64,000 bases of DNA from Rhodoferax saidenbachensis (GCF_001955715.1 NZ_CP019239.1:4092001-4156000), one strand, 5' to 3'. Counted from the first letter of the stretch, positions 42,842-52,226 are shown. The notes: a model not told the origin generated them from the letters alone. A program made the numbers and translations.

Positions 42842-44278
42842 GTGAAAATTTTCCAGCACGAGCAACGCTCGCTGTTTGGGGAGATCCTGGACTGGATGCT
42901 CACGCCGCTGCTGCTGCTGTGGCCCATCAGCCTGGTGCTGACCTGGCTGGTGGCGCAGAGCATTGCCGGCAAGCCGTTTGACCGCGCACTCGAATACAAC
43001 GTGGGCGCGCTGGCGCAACTGGTCACGGCCCAGCACAACAAAGCCCAGTTTGTGCTGCCGTTGCCCGCGCGCGAGCTGCTGCGCGCCGATGACCTGGACA
43101 CCGTGTACTACCAGGTGCTGGGCACCCGTGGCGAATACCTGAGCGGTGAGAGGGACTTGCCCCCGCCCCCCGAAGACGAGAAGATCACGCCGGGCGAAGT
43201 CCGCCTGCGCAACGCCGAATACCGCGGTGTGGACCTCAAGGTCGCCTACATGTGGGTGCCGCTGAACCTGCCGCAGTCCCAGCCCGCGCTGGTGCAGGTG
43301 GCAGAGACCATGGACAAACGCTCGGTGCTTGCCACCGAAATCGTCAAGGGCGTGATGCTGCCGCAGTTCGTCGTATTGCCGCTGGCCGTGCTGCTGGTCT
43401 GGCTGGCGCTGGCCCAGGCGATCAAGCCGCTGAACCGGCTGGAAGAACGCATCCGCGCGCGCAGCCCGGACGACATGAGTCCGCTGGACGTGGAAGCGGT
43501 GCCGTTGGAAGTGGCACCGCTGGTGTCTTCCGTAAACGACCTGCTGATGCGCCTGAAGGACTCCATCGCGACGCAAAAACGCTTCCTGGCCGATGCCGCA
43601 CACCAGCTCAAGACCCCGCTGGCAGGCTTGCGCATGCAGGCCGACCTGGCCCAGCGCGAAGATGCCAATGCCGAAGACCTCAAACAGTCGCTGCGCCAGA
43701 TCGGGCGTTCCAGTATCCGCGCCACCCACACCGTGAACCAGTTGCTGGCGCTGGCGCGCGCCGAAAGCAGCGGCGCCGTGCTGGGCCACCAGCCCCAGGA
43801 TCTGGTGCGCCTGGTGATGGACGTGGTGCGCGACAGCGTGCCGCGGGCCATGGACAAACACATTGACCTGGGCTACGAGGGCGCACAGCCCGGCAGTGAC
43901 GGCGTTTTTGTGCCGGGCAATGCCACGCTGCTCAAGGAAATGGTGCGCAACCTGCTGGACAACGCCATCAACTACACCCCCTCACAGCCCGACAAACCCG
44001 GCGTGATCACGGTACGGGTGCTGGTAGACCCGTTCAGTCGGGTGCTGGTGCTACAGGTAGAAGATTCCGGCCCCGGCATTCCCGTGGCCGAACGCGAGCT
44101 GGTGTTCCAGCCGTTTTACCGCGCGCTGGGCACCGAGGCCGACGGCTCCGGCCTGGGGCTGCCCATCGTGCTGGAAATTGCGCGCCAACACCATGCCACC
44201 GTCACGGTGGACGATGGCCGCCCCGGCCAGACACCACCCGGCGCCTGTTTTACCGTGCGCTTTGCGCGCAGCAACTAG
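42842..44278 (+). CDS. Sensor histidine kinase (TctE-like)
   Basis: 478 residues from a GTG. N-terminal 2CSK_N sensor region (about 1-160) with a helix in LDWMLTPLLLLWPISLVLTWLVA, and a second helix near residue 180, then HAMP, the phosphoacceptor His in LADAAHQLKTPLAGLR (about 258), and an ATPase domain with LLDNAINYTP (N box), VEDSGPGIP (G1) and GSGLGLPI (G2). All catalytic boxes are present. It phosphorylates the neighbouring regulator. The spacing and the repeat between the two suggest separate or attenuated co-expression. Confidence 0.92.
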   Translation: MKIFQHEQRSLFGEILDWMLTPLLLLWPISLVLTWLVAQSIAGKPFDRALEYNVGALAQLVTAQHNKAQFVLPLPARELLRADDLDTVYYQVLGTRGEYLSGERDLPPPPEDEKITPGEVRLRNAEYRGVDLKVAYMWVPLNLPQSQPALVQVAETMDKRSVLATEIVKGVMLPQFVVLPLAVLLVWLALAQAIKPLNRLEERIRARSPDDMSPLDVEAVPLEVAPLVSSVNDLLMRLKDSIATQKRFLADAAHQLKTPLAGLRMQADLAQREDANAEDLKQSLRQIGRSSIRATHTVNQLLALARAESSGAVLGHQPQDLVRLVMDVVRDSVPRAMDKHIDLGYEGAQPGSDGVFVPGNATLLKEMVRNLLDNAINYTPSQPDKPGVITVRVLVDPFSRVLVLQVEDSGPGIPVAERELVFQPFYRALGTEADGSGLGLPIVLEIARQHHATVTVDDGRPGQTPPGACFTVRFARSN

Positions 44279-44351
44279 CCCCTACGCTCCACCCACGCGG
44301 GGTCTATTCAACAGCACAGAACCTTGAAGCAACCCGGCAGAAACCCCCAAA

Positions 44352-45011
44352 CTAGCTGCAAGCCTTGAGGGTTTTGCCCGCCAGCGCGGGCTTGAGCTCA
44401 GTGAGGTGGGCTTTGGTGGCTTCGGTGAGTGCTGGCAGTTTGAGCTGATTGGCCCGGACCTCCATGCGTTCCTGCACCACCCGTGCGGTGCGGATGCCGC
44501 GCTGGCTCAGGCGTTGCAGTTCTTCGGTGGCCGCCGCCTGGGTGGCAAAACCGCCCAGCGACAGACCGATCTCCAGCTCCGGGTTCTCCAGCGCCTCCAT
44601 CTTGAGGTTCATGGTGGCGAGCTCGGCGCGTTTTTTGAGCAGCGCCTCGGCGTTGGGGTACTTGCCCATGTAGACAATCCAGCGCGCCGGCAATTGCACC
44701 GCATCAAACTGCCAGGCACCGCCGGGCAGCGCGGACTCCAGCGCACGGCGTAGCGTCACCGCCTGGGCGTCATCAAACGGCCCCGCCTCCAGGCATTCCT
44801 TGGGCGCCAGATCGGCCTGCGCCTGGGTTTCCACTTTTTTGAATTCGGCGGTGCTCAACACCCGCAGCGCATCGGGGCGCAACTGCTGCGCCAAACGCTG
44901 CGGCTCGGTCTGCTGCACCGGCGCAAAGCCGTAGGCGCGCAGCATGCCGCTGGTCCATGCAAAGTAGGCACCGTTTGCCAGTATCAGGGCCAGTACAAGC
45001 AGTCGCAACAT
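44352..45011 (-). CDS. SPOR domain membrane protein
   Basis: About 219 residues from the ATG at 45011 (MLRLLVLALILANGAYFAW). One N-terminal membrane anchor is followed by a periplasmic part in which residues about 95-185 form a SPOR-type domain (CLEAGPFDDAQAVTLRRAL, RWIVYMGKYPNAEALLKKRAEL, LGGFATQAAATEELQRL). SPOR domains bind denuded glycan strands at the division site. Last gene of the SET-birA operon, 7 bases after birA. Confidence 0.8.
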   Translation of the reverse strand: MLRLLVLALILANGAYFAWTSGMLRAYGFAPVQQTEPQRLAQQLRPDALRVLSTAEFKKVETQAQADLAPKECLEAGPFDDAQAVTLRRALESALPGGAWQFDAVQLPARWIVYMGKYPNAEALLKKRAELATMNLKMEALENPELEIGLSLGGFATQAAATEELQRLSQRGIRTARVVQERMEVRANQLKLPALTEATKAHLTELKPALAGKTLKACS

Positions 45012-45018
45012 GGGTTTA

Positions 45019-45894
45019 CTAGGAGGTTGGCGCAGCGGGTCGGGCCGTGGGTCGCACGCTGACCTCCGCACTGCTGATTTTTTTCAGACCCTGGTCAGTA
45101 TGCACCAGCAGGGCACCGCTGGCGTCCACGCCACGCGCCATGCCCACCAGGCCGTCGCTGCACACCACTTCATGCCCGTACAGCAGGTCCCGCGTGTGGA
45201 AGGCGGCTCGCAACGGCGCAAAACCTTCGCGTTCAAACGCCCGCAGCGCGTGCACCAGCGGCAGCACCACGCGCGTCAACACCAGCGGGGCCGTGGCCTC
45301 GGGCCACAGCTCAGACAAGGCGGCCGGCGGTGTGCGCAGGCCTTCAGCGTCGCATGGGGCGATATTGATACCAATACCAATGACCGCGTAACGCACATCG
45401 CCCACGCTAGCGGTTTCAATGAGAATGCCGGCCAGCTTGCGGCCATCCAGCCACACATCGTTGGGCCACTTCAGGCGCAGGTCGGCGTGCAGGCTTTGCA
45501 CCACGGCCAAACCCACGGCCAGTGACAGGCCAGACCAGTCCGTCAAGGCCAATGGCAGGCCCAGAGAGAACGTCAAATTCGGTTGTTGATCCTGCGCGGC
45601 GCTTTGCCAGTCACGCCCCAGGCGCCCGCGGCCTGCGCTTTGGCGTTCGGCCACCAGCAGCACCGGGTCGAGCTGGCCGGCGCGCGCGCGGCGCATCAAC
45701 TCGGTATTGGTCGAGTCAATCTCGGGAAGGACCTCAACGGTGAACGCGGGCAGCAGTGGGTAGACGGCTTCCCAGATGGCCTCTGCATTCCACTGGATAG
45801 GTTGCCCCCACGCTCCGCCGCTACGCGGGTCGCTGCCCCCCGAGGGGGCTAATTCCCCTTGGGGCGGCCCGGCGGGGAATTCCGGCCTTCCCAT
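45019..45894 (-). CDS. birA: Biotin-[acetyl-CoA-carboxylase] ligase
   Basis: 291 residues; it activates biotin as biotinyl-AMP and attaches it to carboxylase lysines. Catalytic domain motifs are PEIDSTNTELMRRA (about 58), ERQSAGRGRLGRDWQS (about 82) and LRLKWPNDVWLDGRKLAGILIE, with a small C-terminal SH3-like domain. There is no N-terminal HTH, so it is not a repressor. The first 32 residues (MGRPEFPAGPPQGE...) are encoded by a dispersed repeat, and no other in-frame start occurs before the homologous part. It begins four bases after the SET gene stop. Confidence 0.92.
   Translation of the reverse strand: MGRPEFPAGPPQGELAPSGGSDPRSGGAWGQPIQWNAEAIWEAVYPLLPAFTVEVLPEIDSTNTELMRRARAGQLDPVLLVAERQSAGRGRLGRDWQSAAQDQQPNLTFSLGLPLALTDWSGLSLAVGLAVVQSLHADLRLKWPNDVWLDGRKLAGILIETASVGDVRYAVIGIGINIAPCDAEGLRTPPAALSELWPEATAPLVLTRVVLPLVHALRAFEREGFAPLRAAFHTRDLLYGHEVVCSDGLVGMARGVDASGALLVHTDQGLKKISSAEVSVRPTARPAAPTS
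45804..45883 (-). repeat. Dispersed repeat, family C, within birA
   Basis: CCCCCGAGGGGGCTAATTCC with a CTTGGGGCGGCCCGGCGGGG end and CGCTCCGCCGCTACGCGGG before it. It overlaps the 5' end of birA and codes for its non-conserved N-terminus. Confidence 0.65.
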
Positions 45895-45898
45895 GGTT

Positions 45899-46459
45899 TT
45901 AGCGTTTTCCGCGCTTGGGTGCCAGCAAGGTGCCGCGGCACTTCTTGGCGCCGCACCAGCAAGGGTATTCGGCCTTGAGTTTGGGCGTGTAACGCTCGTC
46001 GATGATCAGGCCGTAGTCGTAGTTCAGCTCTTCACCGGCCTTGATATTGCGCAGCGCCTTGATAAAGACGCGTCCGCCGTCTTCATCCGCCTCGCAATTC
46101 GCATCACACGAGTGATTGATCCAGCGCGAGGAATTGCCGCCAAACAGGGCGTCGATCACATGGTCTTCGTCGATGTGGAAGTAGAACGTGTGATTCGGGT
46201 CCTTGGGGTCGTGCGGGTGGCGGCGCTGCGCCTCGGGCCAGGAAATCACCTCACCGATGTACTCGATGATGGTCTCGCCTTCGGCGATGTCCTGCAGCGC
46301 AAACACGCCTTTGCCATGCACACCGGAGCGGCGGGTTTGAATGCGCTTGCTGGAAGAAGTCGCCGGGGAAACCGCAGAAATTTTGGCCACGTCGAAAAAT
46401 TTGGTATGGTGAATCGTATGGGCGCGCATGTGCGTGCCCGCGTATGTGAGCGCGCGCAC
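45899..46459 (-). CDS. SET domain lysine methyltransferase
   Basis: 186 residues, the catalytic SET fold: TRRSGVHGKGVFALQDIAEGETIIEYIGEV (about 42-75), SRWINHSCDANCEADED (the NHSCxPN-type SAM-binding block, about 112), GEELNYDYGLIIDERY (catalytic Tyr) and a post-SET zinc module CWCGAKKCRGTL. Such proteins methylate Lys on proteins with SAM. The first 23 residues are low complexity and the true start may be later, for instance the GTG at 46390. It is divergent from topB by 33 bases, and the SET-birA-SPOR genes are contiguous. Confidence 0.88.
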   Translation of the reverse strand: MRALTYAGTHMRAHTIHHTKFFDVAKISAVSPATSSSKRIQTRRSGVHGKGVFALQDIAEGETIIEYIGEVISWPEAQRRHPHDPKDPNHTFYFHIDEDHVIDALFGGNSSRWINHSCDANCEADEDGGRVFIKALRNIKAGEELNYDYGLIIDERYTPKLKAEYPCWCGAKKCRGTLLAPKRGKR

Positions 46460-46492
46460 CTGCGCGCCCGCGAGAGACTGGATTGTAGTCAG

Positions 46493-49420
46493 ATGAAAAC
46501 CTTAGTCATTGCCGAGAAGCCTTCCGTAGCCCAAGACATCGTGCGCGCCCTCACGCCCACGGCGGGCAAATTCGAGAAGCACGACGAATACTTTGAGAGC
46601 GACACCTACGTTGTCTCCAGCGCGGTCGGCCACCTGGTCGAGATCCAGGCGCCCGAAGAATTCGACGTCAAGCGCGGCAAATGGAGCTTTGCCAACCTGC
46701 CGGTGATCCCGCCGCACTTTGACCTCAAACCCGTCGACAAGACCAAGACGCGCCTGAACGCCGTGGTCAAGCTGGCCAAGCGCAAGGACGTGGACAAGAT
46801 CGTCAACGCCTGTGACGCGGGCCGCGAAGGGGAGCTGATCTTCCGCCTGATCGAGCAATACGCCGGTGGCGCCAAGCCGCTGGGCAAGCCTGTGTCCCGC
46901 CTGTGGCTGCAGTCCATGACACCGCAAGCGATCCGCGACGGTTTCGGCGCACTGCGCACCAATGCGCAGATGCAACCGCTGGCCGACGCCGCCCGTTGCC
47001 GCTCCGAGGCCGACTGGCTGGTGGGCATCAACGGTACCCGTGCGATGACCGCGTTCAACTCCCGGGATGGCGGCTTCTTCCTGACCACCGTCGGCCGAGT
47101 GCAGACGCCTACGCTGTCCGTGGTGGTCGAGCGCGAAGAGCAGATTCGCAAGTTCATCAGCCGCGACTACTGGGAAATCCACGCCTCGTTTGGCGCGCAG
47201 GCCGGTGAGTACCCCGCCAAGTGGTTCAACCCTGCGCACAAGAAAGACGCAGACGACGCAGAGAAGAAGGCCGACCGCGTGTGGACCGAGCGCGAAGCGC
47301 AAGCGATTGCCGATGCGGTGCGCGGCCAGCAAGCGACTGTTACTGAAGAGAGCAAGCCCACCACCCAGGCATCGCCGCAACTGTTTGACCTGACCAGCCT
47401 GCAACGCGAAGCCAACGGCAAGTTTGGCTACTCCGCCAAGACCACGCTGTCGATTGCACAGTCTTTATATGAACGCCACAAGGCGCTGACCTACCCGCGT
47501 ACCGATTCGCGCTACCTGCCCGAAGACTATGTGGCGGTCGCCAAGCAGACGCTGGAGATGCTGGCCGACAGCGGCATGAAGCACCTCGCGCCATTTGCCG
47601 CACAGGCCGTCAAGGGAAGTTATGTGAAGCCGACCAAGCGTGTGTTTGACAACGCCAAGGTGTCGGATCACTTTGCCATCATCCCCACACTGCAGGCACC
47701 CTCCGGCCTGTCGGAAGCCGAACAAAAGGTCTACGACCTGGTCGTGCGCCGTTTCATGGCCATCTTCTTCCCCAGCGCGGAATACCAGGTGACAACCCGC
47801 ATCACGACCGCGGCGAACCACAACTTCAAGACCGAAGGCAAGGTACTGGTCAAGCCGGGCTGGCTGGCGATCTACGGCAAGGAAGCTGCGGACGAAGTGG
47901 CTGACGCCAAGGATGGCGACAAGGGCCAAAGCCTGGTGCCTGTCGCGCCTGGCGAAAAGGTCAAGACCGACACCGTGGACCCCAAGGGCCTCAAGACCCG
48001 TCCCCCCGCACGTTACTCCGAAGCGACCCTGCTGGGCGCCATGGAAGGCGCGGGCAAGACCGTCGAAGACGACGAACTGCGCGAAGCCATGCAGGAAAAA
48101 GGCCTGGGCACACCCGCCACGCGCTCGTCCATCATCGAAGGTTTGATCGCCGAGAAATACATGCTGCGCGAAGGCCGCGAGTTGATCCCCACGGCCAAGG
48201 CGTTCCAGCTGATGACGCTACTGCGTGGCCTGGACGTGCAAGAGCTGACCAAGGCCGAACTCACCGGTGAATGGGAATACAAACTCAGCCAGATGGAGCA
48301 CGGCAAGATGAGCCGCGAGGCCTTCATGGCCGAGATTGCGTCCATGACCGAGCGTATGGTCAAGAAGGCCAAAGAGTACGACCGCGACACCATTCCGGGC
48401 GACTACGCCACGCTGAACAGCCCGTGCCCCAACTGCGGCGGCATCGTCAAGGAAAACTACCGCCGCTACACCTGCACCGGCAAAGCGGGCGCCGAAGAAG
48501 GCTGCGGCTTCTCGTTTGGCAAGTCACCCGCCGGTCGCACCTTCGAGCCCGCCGAAGTGGAGCAGTTCCTGCGTGACAAACACATCGGCCCACTGGACGG
48601 TTTCCGCTCCAAGGCGGGTTGGCCGTTCGTGGCCGAGATGGTCATCAAATTCGACGAAGAGGCCAAGAACTACAAACTGGAGTTCGACTTTGGCGACGAC
48701 AAGGCCGGTGAAGAGTCGGGCGAGCTGATTGATTTCAGTGGCAAGGAAACGCTGGGCGTGTGCCCCAAGTGCGGCGGCTCGGTGTTCGAACATGGCAAGA
48801 ACTACGTTTGCAACAAGTCCGTGCCGACGATGGAGCAACCTACACCCACCTGCGACTTCAAGAGCGGTCAGATCATCCTGCAGCAACCGATTGAGCGCGC
48901 GCAAATGACCAAGCTGCTGGAAACCGGCAAAACCGATTTGCTGGACAAGTTTGTCTCCATGCGCACGCGCCGCGCCTTCAAGGCGATGCTGGCGTGGGAT
49001 GCCGAAGCCGGCAAGGTGAACTTCGAGTTCGCACCCAGCAAGTTCCCGCCGCGCAAGACGGCTGCCAAAACAGCGGCTGCTAAGACGCCAGCCAAGAAAG
49101 TAGCCGCCAAAAAAGCACCGGCCAAGAAGGCTGCTGCCAAAACCACAGCCACCAAAGAAGCCAAACCAAAAGTGCCGCGCAAGACCACCGCCGCCAGCGG
49201 CAAGACACCGAGCGCCGAACTCGCCGCAGTGATCGGGCCAGAGCTGGTCGCACGCCCGCAGGTCATGAAAAAGCTGTGGGACTACATCAAGGCCAACAAC
49301 CTGCAGGACGCGACCAACAAACGCGCCATCAACGCCGACGCCAAGCTGCTGAAGGTATTTGGCAAGGAGCAGGTCACGATGTTTGAGCTCGCGGGCATTG
49401 CGGGCAAACATTTGAGCTGA
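46493..49420 (+). CDS. topB: DNA topoisomerase III with H1-like tail and SWIB domain
   Basis: 975 residues from the ATG at 46493 (MKTLVIAEKPSVAQDIVRAL). Toprim domain 1-150 (NACDAGREGELIFRLI), type IA core with catalytic Tyr334 in TYPRTDSRYL, then two Cys4 zinc modules (CPNCGG, about 644; CPKCGG, about 755). After residue about 850 comes a Lys/Ala-rich stretch with AAKK/PAKK repeats that looks like eukaryotic histone H1, followed by a SWIB/MDM2 domain (about 903-975; LVARPQVMKKLWDYIKANNLQD, KLLKVFGKEQVTMFEL). It relaxes or decatenates DNA. A frame extending upstream to 45776 is not coding. Confidence 0.95.
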   Translation: MKTLVIAEKPSVAQDIVRALTPTAGKFEKHDEYFESDTYVVSSAVGHLVEIQAPEEFDVKRGKWSFANLPVIPPHFDLKPVDKTKTRLNAVVKLAKRKDVDKIVNACDAGREGELIFRLIEQYAGGAKPLGKPVSRLWLQSMTPQAIRDGFGALRTNAQMQPLADAARCRSEADWLVGINGTRAMTAFNSRDGGFFLTTVGRVQTPTLSVVVEREEQIRKFISRDYWEIHASFGAQAGEYPAKWFNPAHKKDADDAEKKADRVWTEREAQAIADAVRGQQATVTEESKPTTQASPQLFDLTSLQREANGKFGYSAKTTLSIAQSLYERHKALTYPRTDSRYLPEDYVAVAKQTLEMLADSGMKHLAPFAAQAVKGSYVKPTKRVFDNAKVSDHFAIIPTLQAPSGLSEAEQKVYDLVVRRFMAIFFPSAEYQVTTRITTAANHNFKTEGKVLVKPGWLAIYGKEAADEVADAKDGDKGQSLVPVAPGEKVKTDTVDPKGLKTRPPARYSEATLLGAMEGAGKTVEDDELREAMQEKGLGTPATRSSIIEGLIAEKYMLREGRELIPTAKAFQLMTLLRGLDVQELTKAELTGEWEYKLSQMEHGKMSREAFMAEIASMTERMVKKAKEYDRDTIPGDYATLNSPCPNCGGIVKENYRRYTCTGKAGAEEGCGFSFGKSPAGRTFEPAEVEQFLRDKHIGPLDGFRSKAGWPFVAEMVIKFDEEAKNYKLEFDFGDDKAGEESGELIDFSGKETLGVCPKCGGSVFEHGKNYVCNKSVPTMEQPTPTCDFKSGQIILQQPIERAQMTKLLETGKTDLLDKFVSMRTRRAFKAMLAWDAEAGKVNFEFAPSKFPPRKTAAKTAAAKTPAKKVAAKKAPAKKAAAKTTATKEAKPKVPRKTTAASGKTPSAELAAVIGPELVARPQVMKKLWDYIKANNLQDATNKRAINADAKLLKVFGKEQVTMFELAGIAGKHLS

Positions 49421-49422
49421 CC

Positions 49423-50373
49423 ATGCAATTCGTCACCCCCGACGACGACTCCGAACACGCCACGCACACGGCAGAAGAACGTGCTGCCGTTGCAGCGCGC
49501 AGCACCTGGGTCAGCGTGGCGGTCAATGTGGTGCTGTCCACCACGCAGATCGTGGTGGGTGTGTTGGCCAAGTCGCAGGGGCTGATTGCCGACGGTATCC
49601 ATTCGCTGTCGGACCTGGTGTCCGACTTTGTGGTGCTGTTTGCCAACCACCACAGCCAAAAAGACGCAGACCTGGACCATCCCTATGGCCACCAGCGGTT
49701 TGAGACCGGTGCATCACTGGCCTTGGGCCTGGTGCTGCTGGCCGTGGGCGTGGGCATGGTCTGGTCGGCATTGCAAAAGCTGGAAACCCCCGAGTCCATT
49801 GCGACGGCCCATGCCTCTGCGCTCTGGGTAGCGCTGGGCGCCATCGCTGCGAAGGAACTGCTGTTTCGCTACATGCTGCGCGTGGCCAAAACGGTCAAGT
49901 CCAGCATGCTGGTGGCCAACGCCTGGCATGCGCGCTCCGACGCTGCTTCGTCACTGGTCGTCAGCATCGGCCTCATCGGCAACCTCATGGGCTACCCGTT
50001 GCTGGACCCGATTGCCGCGTTGATTGTGGGCTTCATGGTGGGCCGCATGGGGTGGAGCTTTGGCTGGGACGCACTGCACGACCTGATGGACCGCGCCGTG
50101 GACGAACAAGAAGTTCAGGCCATTCGCACCACTGTGCTGACCACACCCGGCGTGGCCGGTGTGCATGACATCCGCACCCGCAAGATGGGTGACATGGTGG
50201 TGGTGGATGTGCACATCGAAGTGGACGCCACGCTCACCGTCGAGGCCGGCCACAACATCGCCGTCGCCGCACGTGCTGCCGTGATGCAGCGCCACCGCGT
50301 GCTCAATGTAATGACCCACGTGGACCCGGCGCAGCGCCCCGACGCTGACCATGCGCCCCCCACATCGCCTTAG
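49423..50373 (+). CDS. Cation diffusion facilitator family transporter
   Basis: 316 residues, six predicted helices. HSLSDLVSDFVVL (about residue 60) carries the HxxxD metal site of helix 2, and NAWHARSDAASSLVVSIGL (about 165) is the HxxxD site of helix 5. The C-terminal cytoplasmic domain (VAGVHDIRTRKMGDMVVVDVHIEVDATLTVEAGHNIA) is the CDF zinc-sensing fold. It exports zinc, iron or manganese by proton antiport. Two bases after topB, so possibly co-transcribed. Confidence 0.93.
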   Translation: MQFVTPDDDSEHATHTAEERAAVAARSTWVSVAVNVVLSTTQIVVGVLAKSQGLIADGIHSLSDLVSDFVVLFANHHSQKDADLDHPYGHQRFETGASLALGLVLLAVGVGMVWSALQKLETPESIATAHASALWVALGAIAAKELLFRYMLRVAKTVKSSMLVANAWHARSDAASSLVVSIGLIGNLMGYPLLDPIAALIVGFMVGRMGWSFGWDALHDLMDRAVDEQEVQAIRTTVLTTPGVAGVHDIRTRKMGDMVVVDVHIEVDATLTVEAGHNIAVAARAAVMQRHRVLNVMTHVDPAQRPDADHAPPTSP

Positions 50374-50416
50374 GGCGATGCTGAACACGTACCTCCGTTC
50401 GGCCTGTTTTGCAGGC

Positions 50417-51244
50417 TCAAGGCCGTGTGACGATGCCGCGGATGGCCTCTGCCGGGTAGTACTTCAGGTGGCCTTTGACAAACAGCTCATCACGCGCCGC
50501 TGCGGTAAACAGCACGCGCAACGCTTCCTGGTCGGCCTCGCTGAGCGAGCGGCGTGAGATGTAAACCCCGCTGTCGATGCGCGGCAAGCCCTCCAGCGGC
50601 TGGCTTTTGACCTGCCCCAGCCAGACCGCACCCTTGGCATCGTTGGCCAGCGCGGCACGCAGTAGGTGCGGCGGCACCACGGTAAAGTCCACGCGCGCGG
50701 CCACCAGCATGCGCGCCACGGTGCTGATGTCGTTGGCCATGTCCAGCCGGCCTTCTTTATCCAGCGTATCCACCAGCGCCTGGTATTCCTTGCCAAAGGT
50801 AAAACCGCGCACCACGGCGCCACGCAGCGCCTTGTTCTCCAGCAATTGTTTGACCGACACCACGTCGGCGGCCAGCGGCTTGAGGCTCACCAGCGTCGGC
50901 AATATCTTGACCAGCGGCACAAACGTGGCGATCTGGGCCCGCTCGGCGACAAAGCTGGCCGGCAACGTGACATCCATCGTGCCCGCATCAAAAAACATCT
51001 GGTCCGAGCGCGCCCGCGGATAGACCTGGAACTGGAACACACAGCCCGACTTTTCGCTCAGGTCACGCAGCACCTCGGGGTAGACCCCGCTGACGCGCTC
51101 GCCGTCCACCACCATGACCACCCCAATGCTGGACACCGGCACCACGATGGGCCGGGAACACGCCGCCCCTGCGCCACAGCCAGCCCCCAGCAACGCGGCG
51201 CAAAGCGCCAGACGCGGCAAGAGGTGGGGAGGAATGACAAACAT
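50417..51244 (-). CDS. Periplasmic solute-binding protein-like, SBP_bac_3 fold
   Basis: About 275 residues from the ATG at 51244 (MFVIPPHLLPRLALCAALLGAGC). A signal peptide is followed by a two-lobed binding fold: RPIVVPVSSIGVVMVVDGERVSGVYPEVLRDL, TMDVTLPASFVAERAQIA, TLVSLKPLAADVVSVKQLLENKALRGAVVRGF and GVYISRRSLSEADQEALRVLF. There is no permease gene next to it; orphan members often feed sensor proteins. A Cys-rich N-terminus and the LLGAGC lipobox-like text suggest either a lipoprotein or a cleaved signal. Confidence 0.78.
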   Translation of the reverse strand: MFVIPPHLLPRLALCAALLGAGCGAGAACSRPIVVPVSSIGVVMVVDGERVSGVYPEVLRDLSEKSGCVFQFQVYPRARSDQMFFDAGTMDVTLPASFVAERAQIATFVPLVKILPTLVSLKPLAADVVSVKQLLENKALRGAVVRGFTFGKEYQALVDTLDKEGRLDMANDISTVARMLVAARVDFTVVPPHLLRAALANDAKGAVWLGQVKSQPLEGLPRIDSGVYISRRSLSEADQEALRVLFTAAARDELFVKGHLKYYPAEAIRGIVTRP

Positions 51245-51424
51245 GGAGGAGGGGGTAAAAAGCCATGGTAAGCGCAAGCCGCCATCGCCTCAAGGGCACT
51301 AGTTGGCAGATTGCCTGCTTTTCTGGCGGGCGTGTTGACCCTGTGGTTTTCAGAGGCGAACGGCATGCCAAATCCCAAAACCTTGCCGGGGCGGGCAATT
51401 GCCATTACCGCCAGAATGGCGGTT

Positions 51425-52141
51425 ATGCGCCAAACCACCCCAACCCCCATCACCCACCCCATCGCCCAAAAATGGCCTGCCCAGCACCCCGAGCGGCTGC
51501 AGCTTTATTCGCTGCCCACGCCCAACGGCGTGAAGGTGTCCATCCTGCTGGAAGAAATGGGCCTGCCCTACGAGGCGCACCTGGTGAGCTTTGAGACCAA
51601 CGACCAGATGTCGCCGGCCTTCCTCGCGCTCAACCCCAACAACAAGATCCCCGCCATCCTGGACCCCAATGGCCCGGGCGGCCAACCGCTGGCACTCTTC
51701 GAATCCGGCGCGATCCTGATGTACCTGGCCGAGAAAACTGGCCAGTTCATCCCCCAGGACGCCGCGGGTCGCTACGAAACCCTGCAGTGGGTGATGTTCC
51801 AGATGGGCGGCATTGGCCCCATGTTTGGCCAGCTTGGCTTCTTCCACAAGTTTGCCGGCAAGGACTTTGAAGACAAACGCCCGCGCGACCGTTACGTGGC
51901 CGAAAGCAAACGCCTGCTGGGCGTGCTGGAGCAGCGCCTGACCGGGCGCGCGTGGATGATGGGTGACGCATACACCATCGCCGACATCGCCATCTTTCCC
52001 TGGGTGCGCGGCCTGGTCGGCTTTTACGGTGCAGGCGACCTGGTGGGCTTTGCCGACTTCCCGAACGTGGCGCGCGTATTGGCGGCGTTTGTGGAGCGGC
52101 CCGCCGTCGTGCGCGGCCTCGCCATTCCAGCGCGGGGCTGA
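51425..52141 (+). CDS. Glutathione S-transferase, YghU/Nu-class-like
   Basis: About 238 residues from the ATG at 51425 (MRQTTPTPITHPIAQKW); ATGs at 51311 and 51416 are alternatives. The Nu-class features are PERLQLYSLPTPNGVKVSILLEEMGLPYEAHLV, NPNNKIPAILD and FESGAILMYLAEKTG, then the helical half with QWVMFQMGGIGPMFGQLGFF. Such enzymes bind two glutathiones and act on organic disulfides and peroxides. The 180-base gap to the divergent solute-binding gene shows no clear signal. Confidence 0.87.
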   Translation: MRQTTPTPITHPIAQKWPAQHPERLQLYSLPTPNGVKVSILLEEMGLPYEAHLVSFETNDQMSPAFLALNPNNKIPAILDPNGPGGQPLALFESGAILMYLAEKTGQFIPQDAAGRYETLQWVMFQMGGIGPMFGQLGFFHKFAGKDFEDKRPRDRYVAESKRLLGVLEQRLTGRAWMMGDAYTIADIAIFPWVRGLVGFYGAGDLVGFADFPNVARVLAAFVERPAVVRGLAIPARG

Positions 52142-52175
52142 TGGGGTCTGGCCACAGGCCAGAATTGCTCCTCAT

Positions 52176-52226
52176 TTGATAGCTTCCCGCGCACACTGCA
52201 TGCGGGCCAGAAGCTGATTTGACTTG
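52176..52226 (+). repeat. Degenerate family A repeat
   Basis: TTGATAGCTTCCCGCGCACA followed by TGCATGCGGGCCAGAAGCTG; the second half matches the ATGCGGGCTAGGGGCT block of the family, the first has lost the TGCTTGCGCA core. Confidence 0.45.

Noticed and set aside
45776..46492. Upstream extension of the topB frame
   Set aside because: It passes through birA and the SET gene in antisense. The TopB family start is the ATG at 46493.
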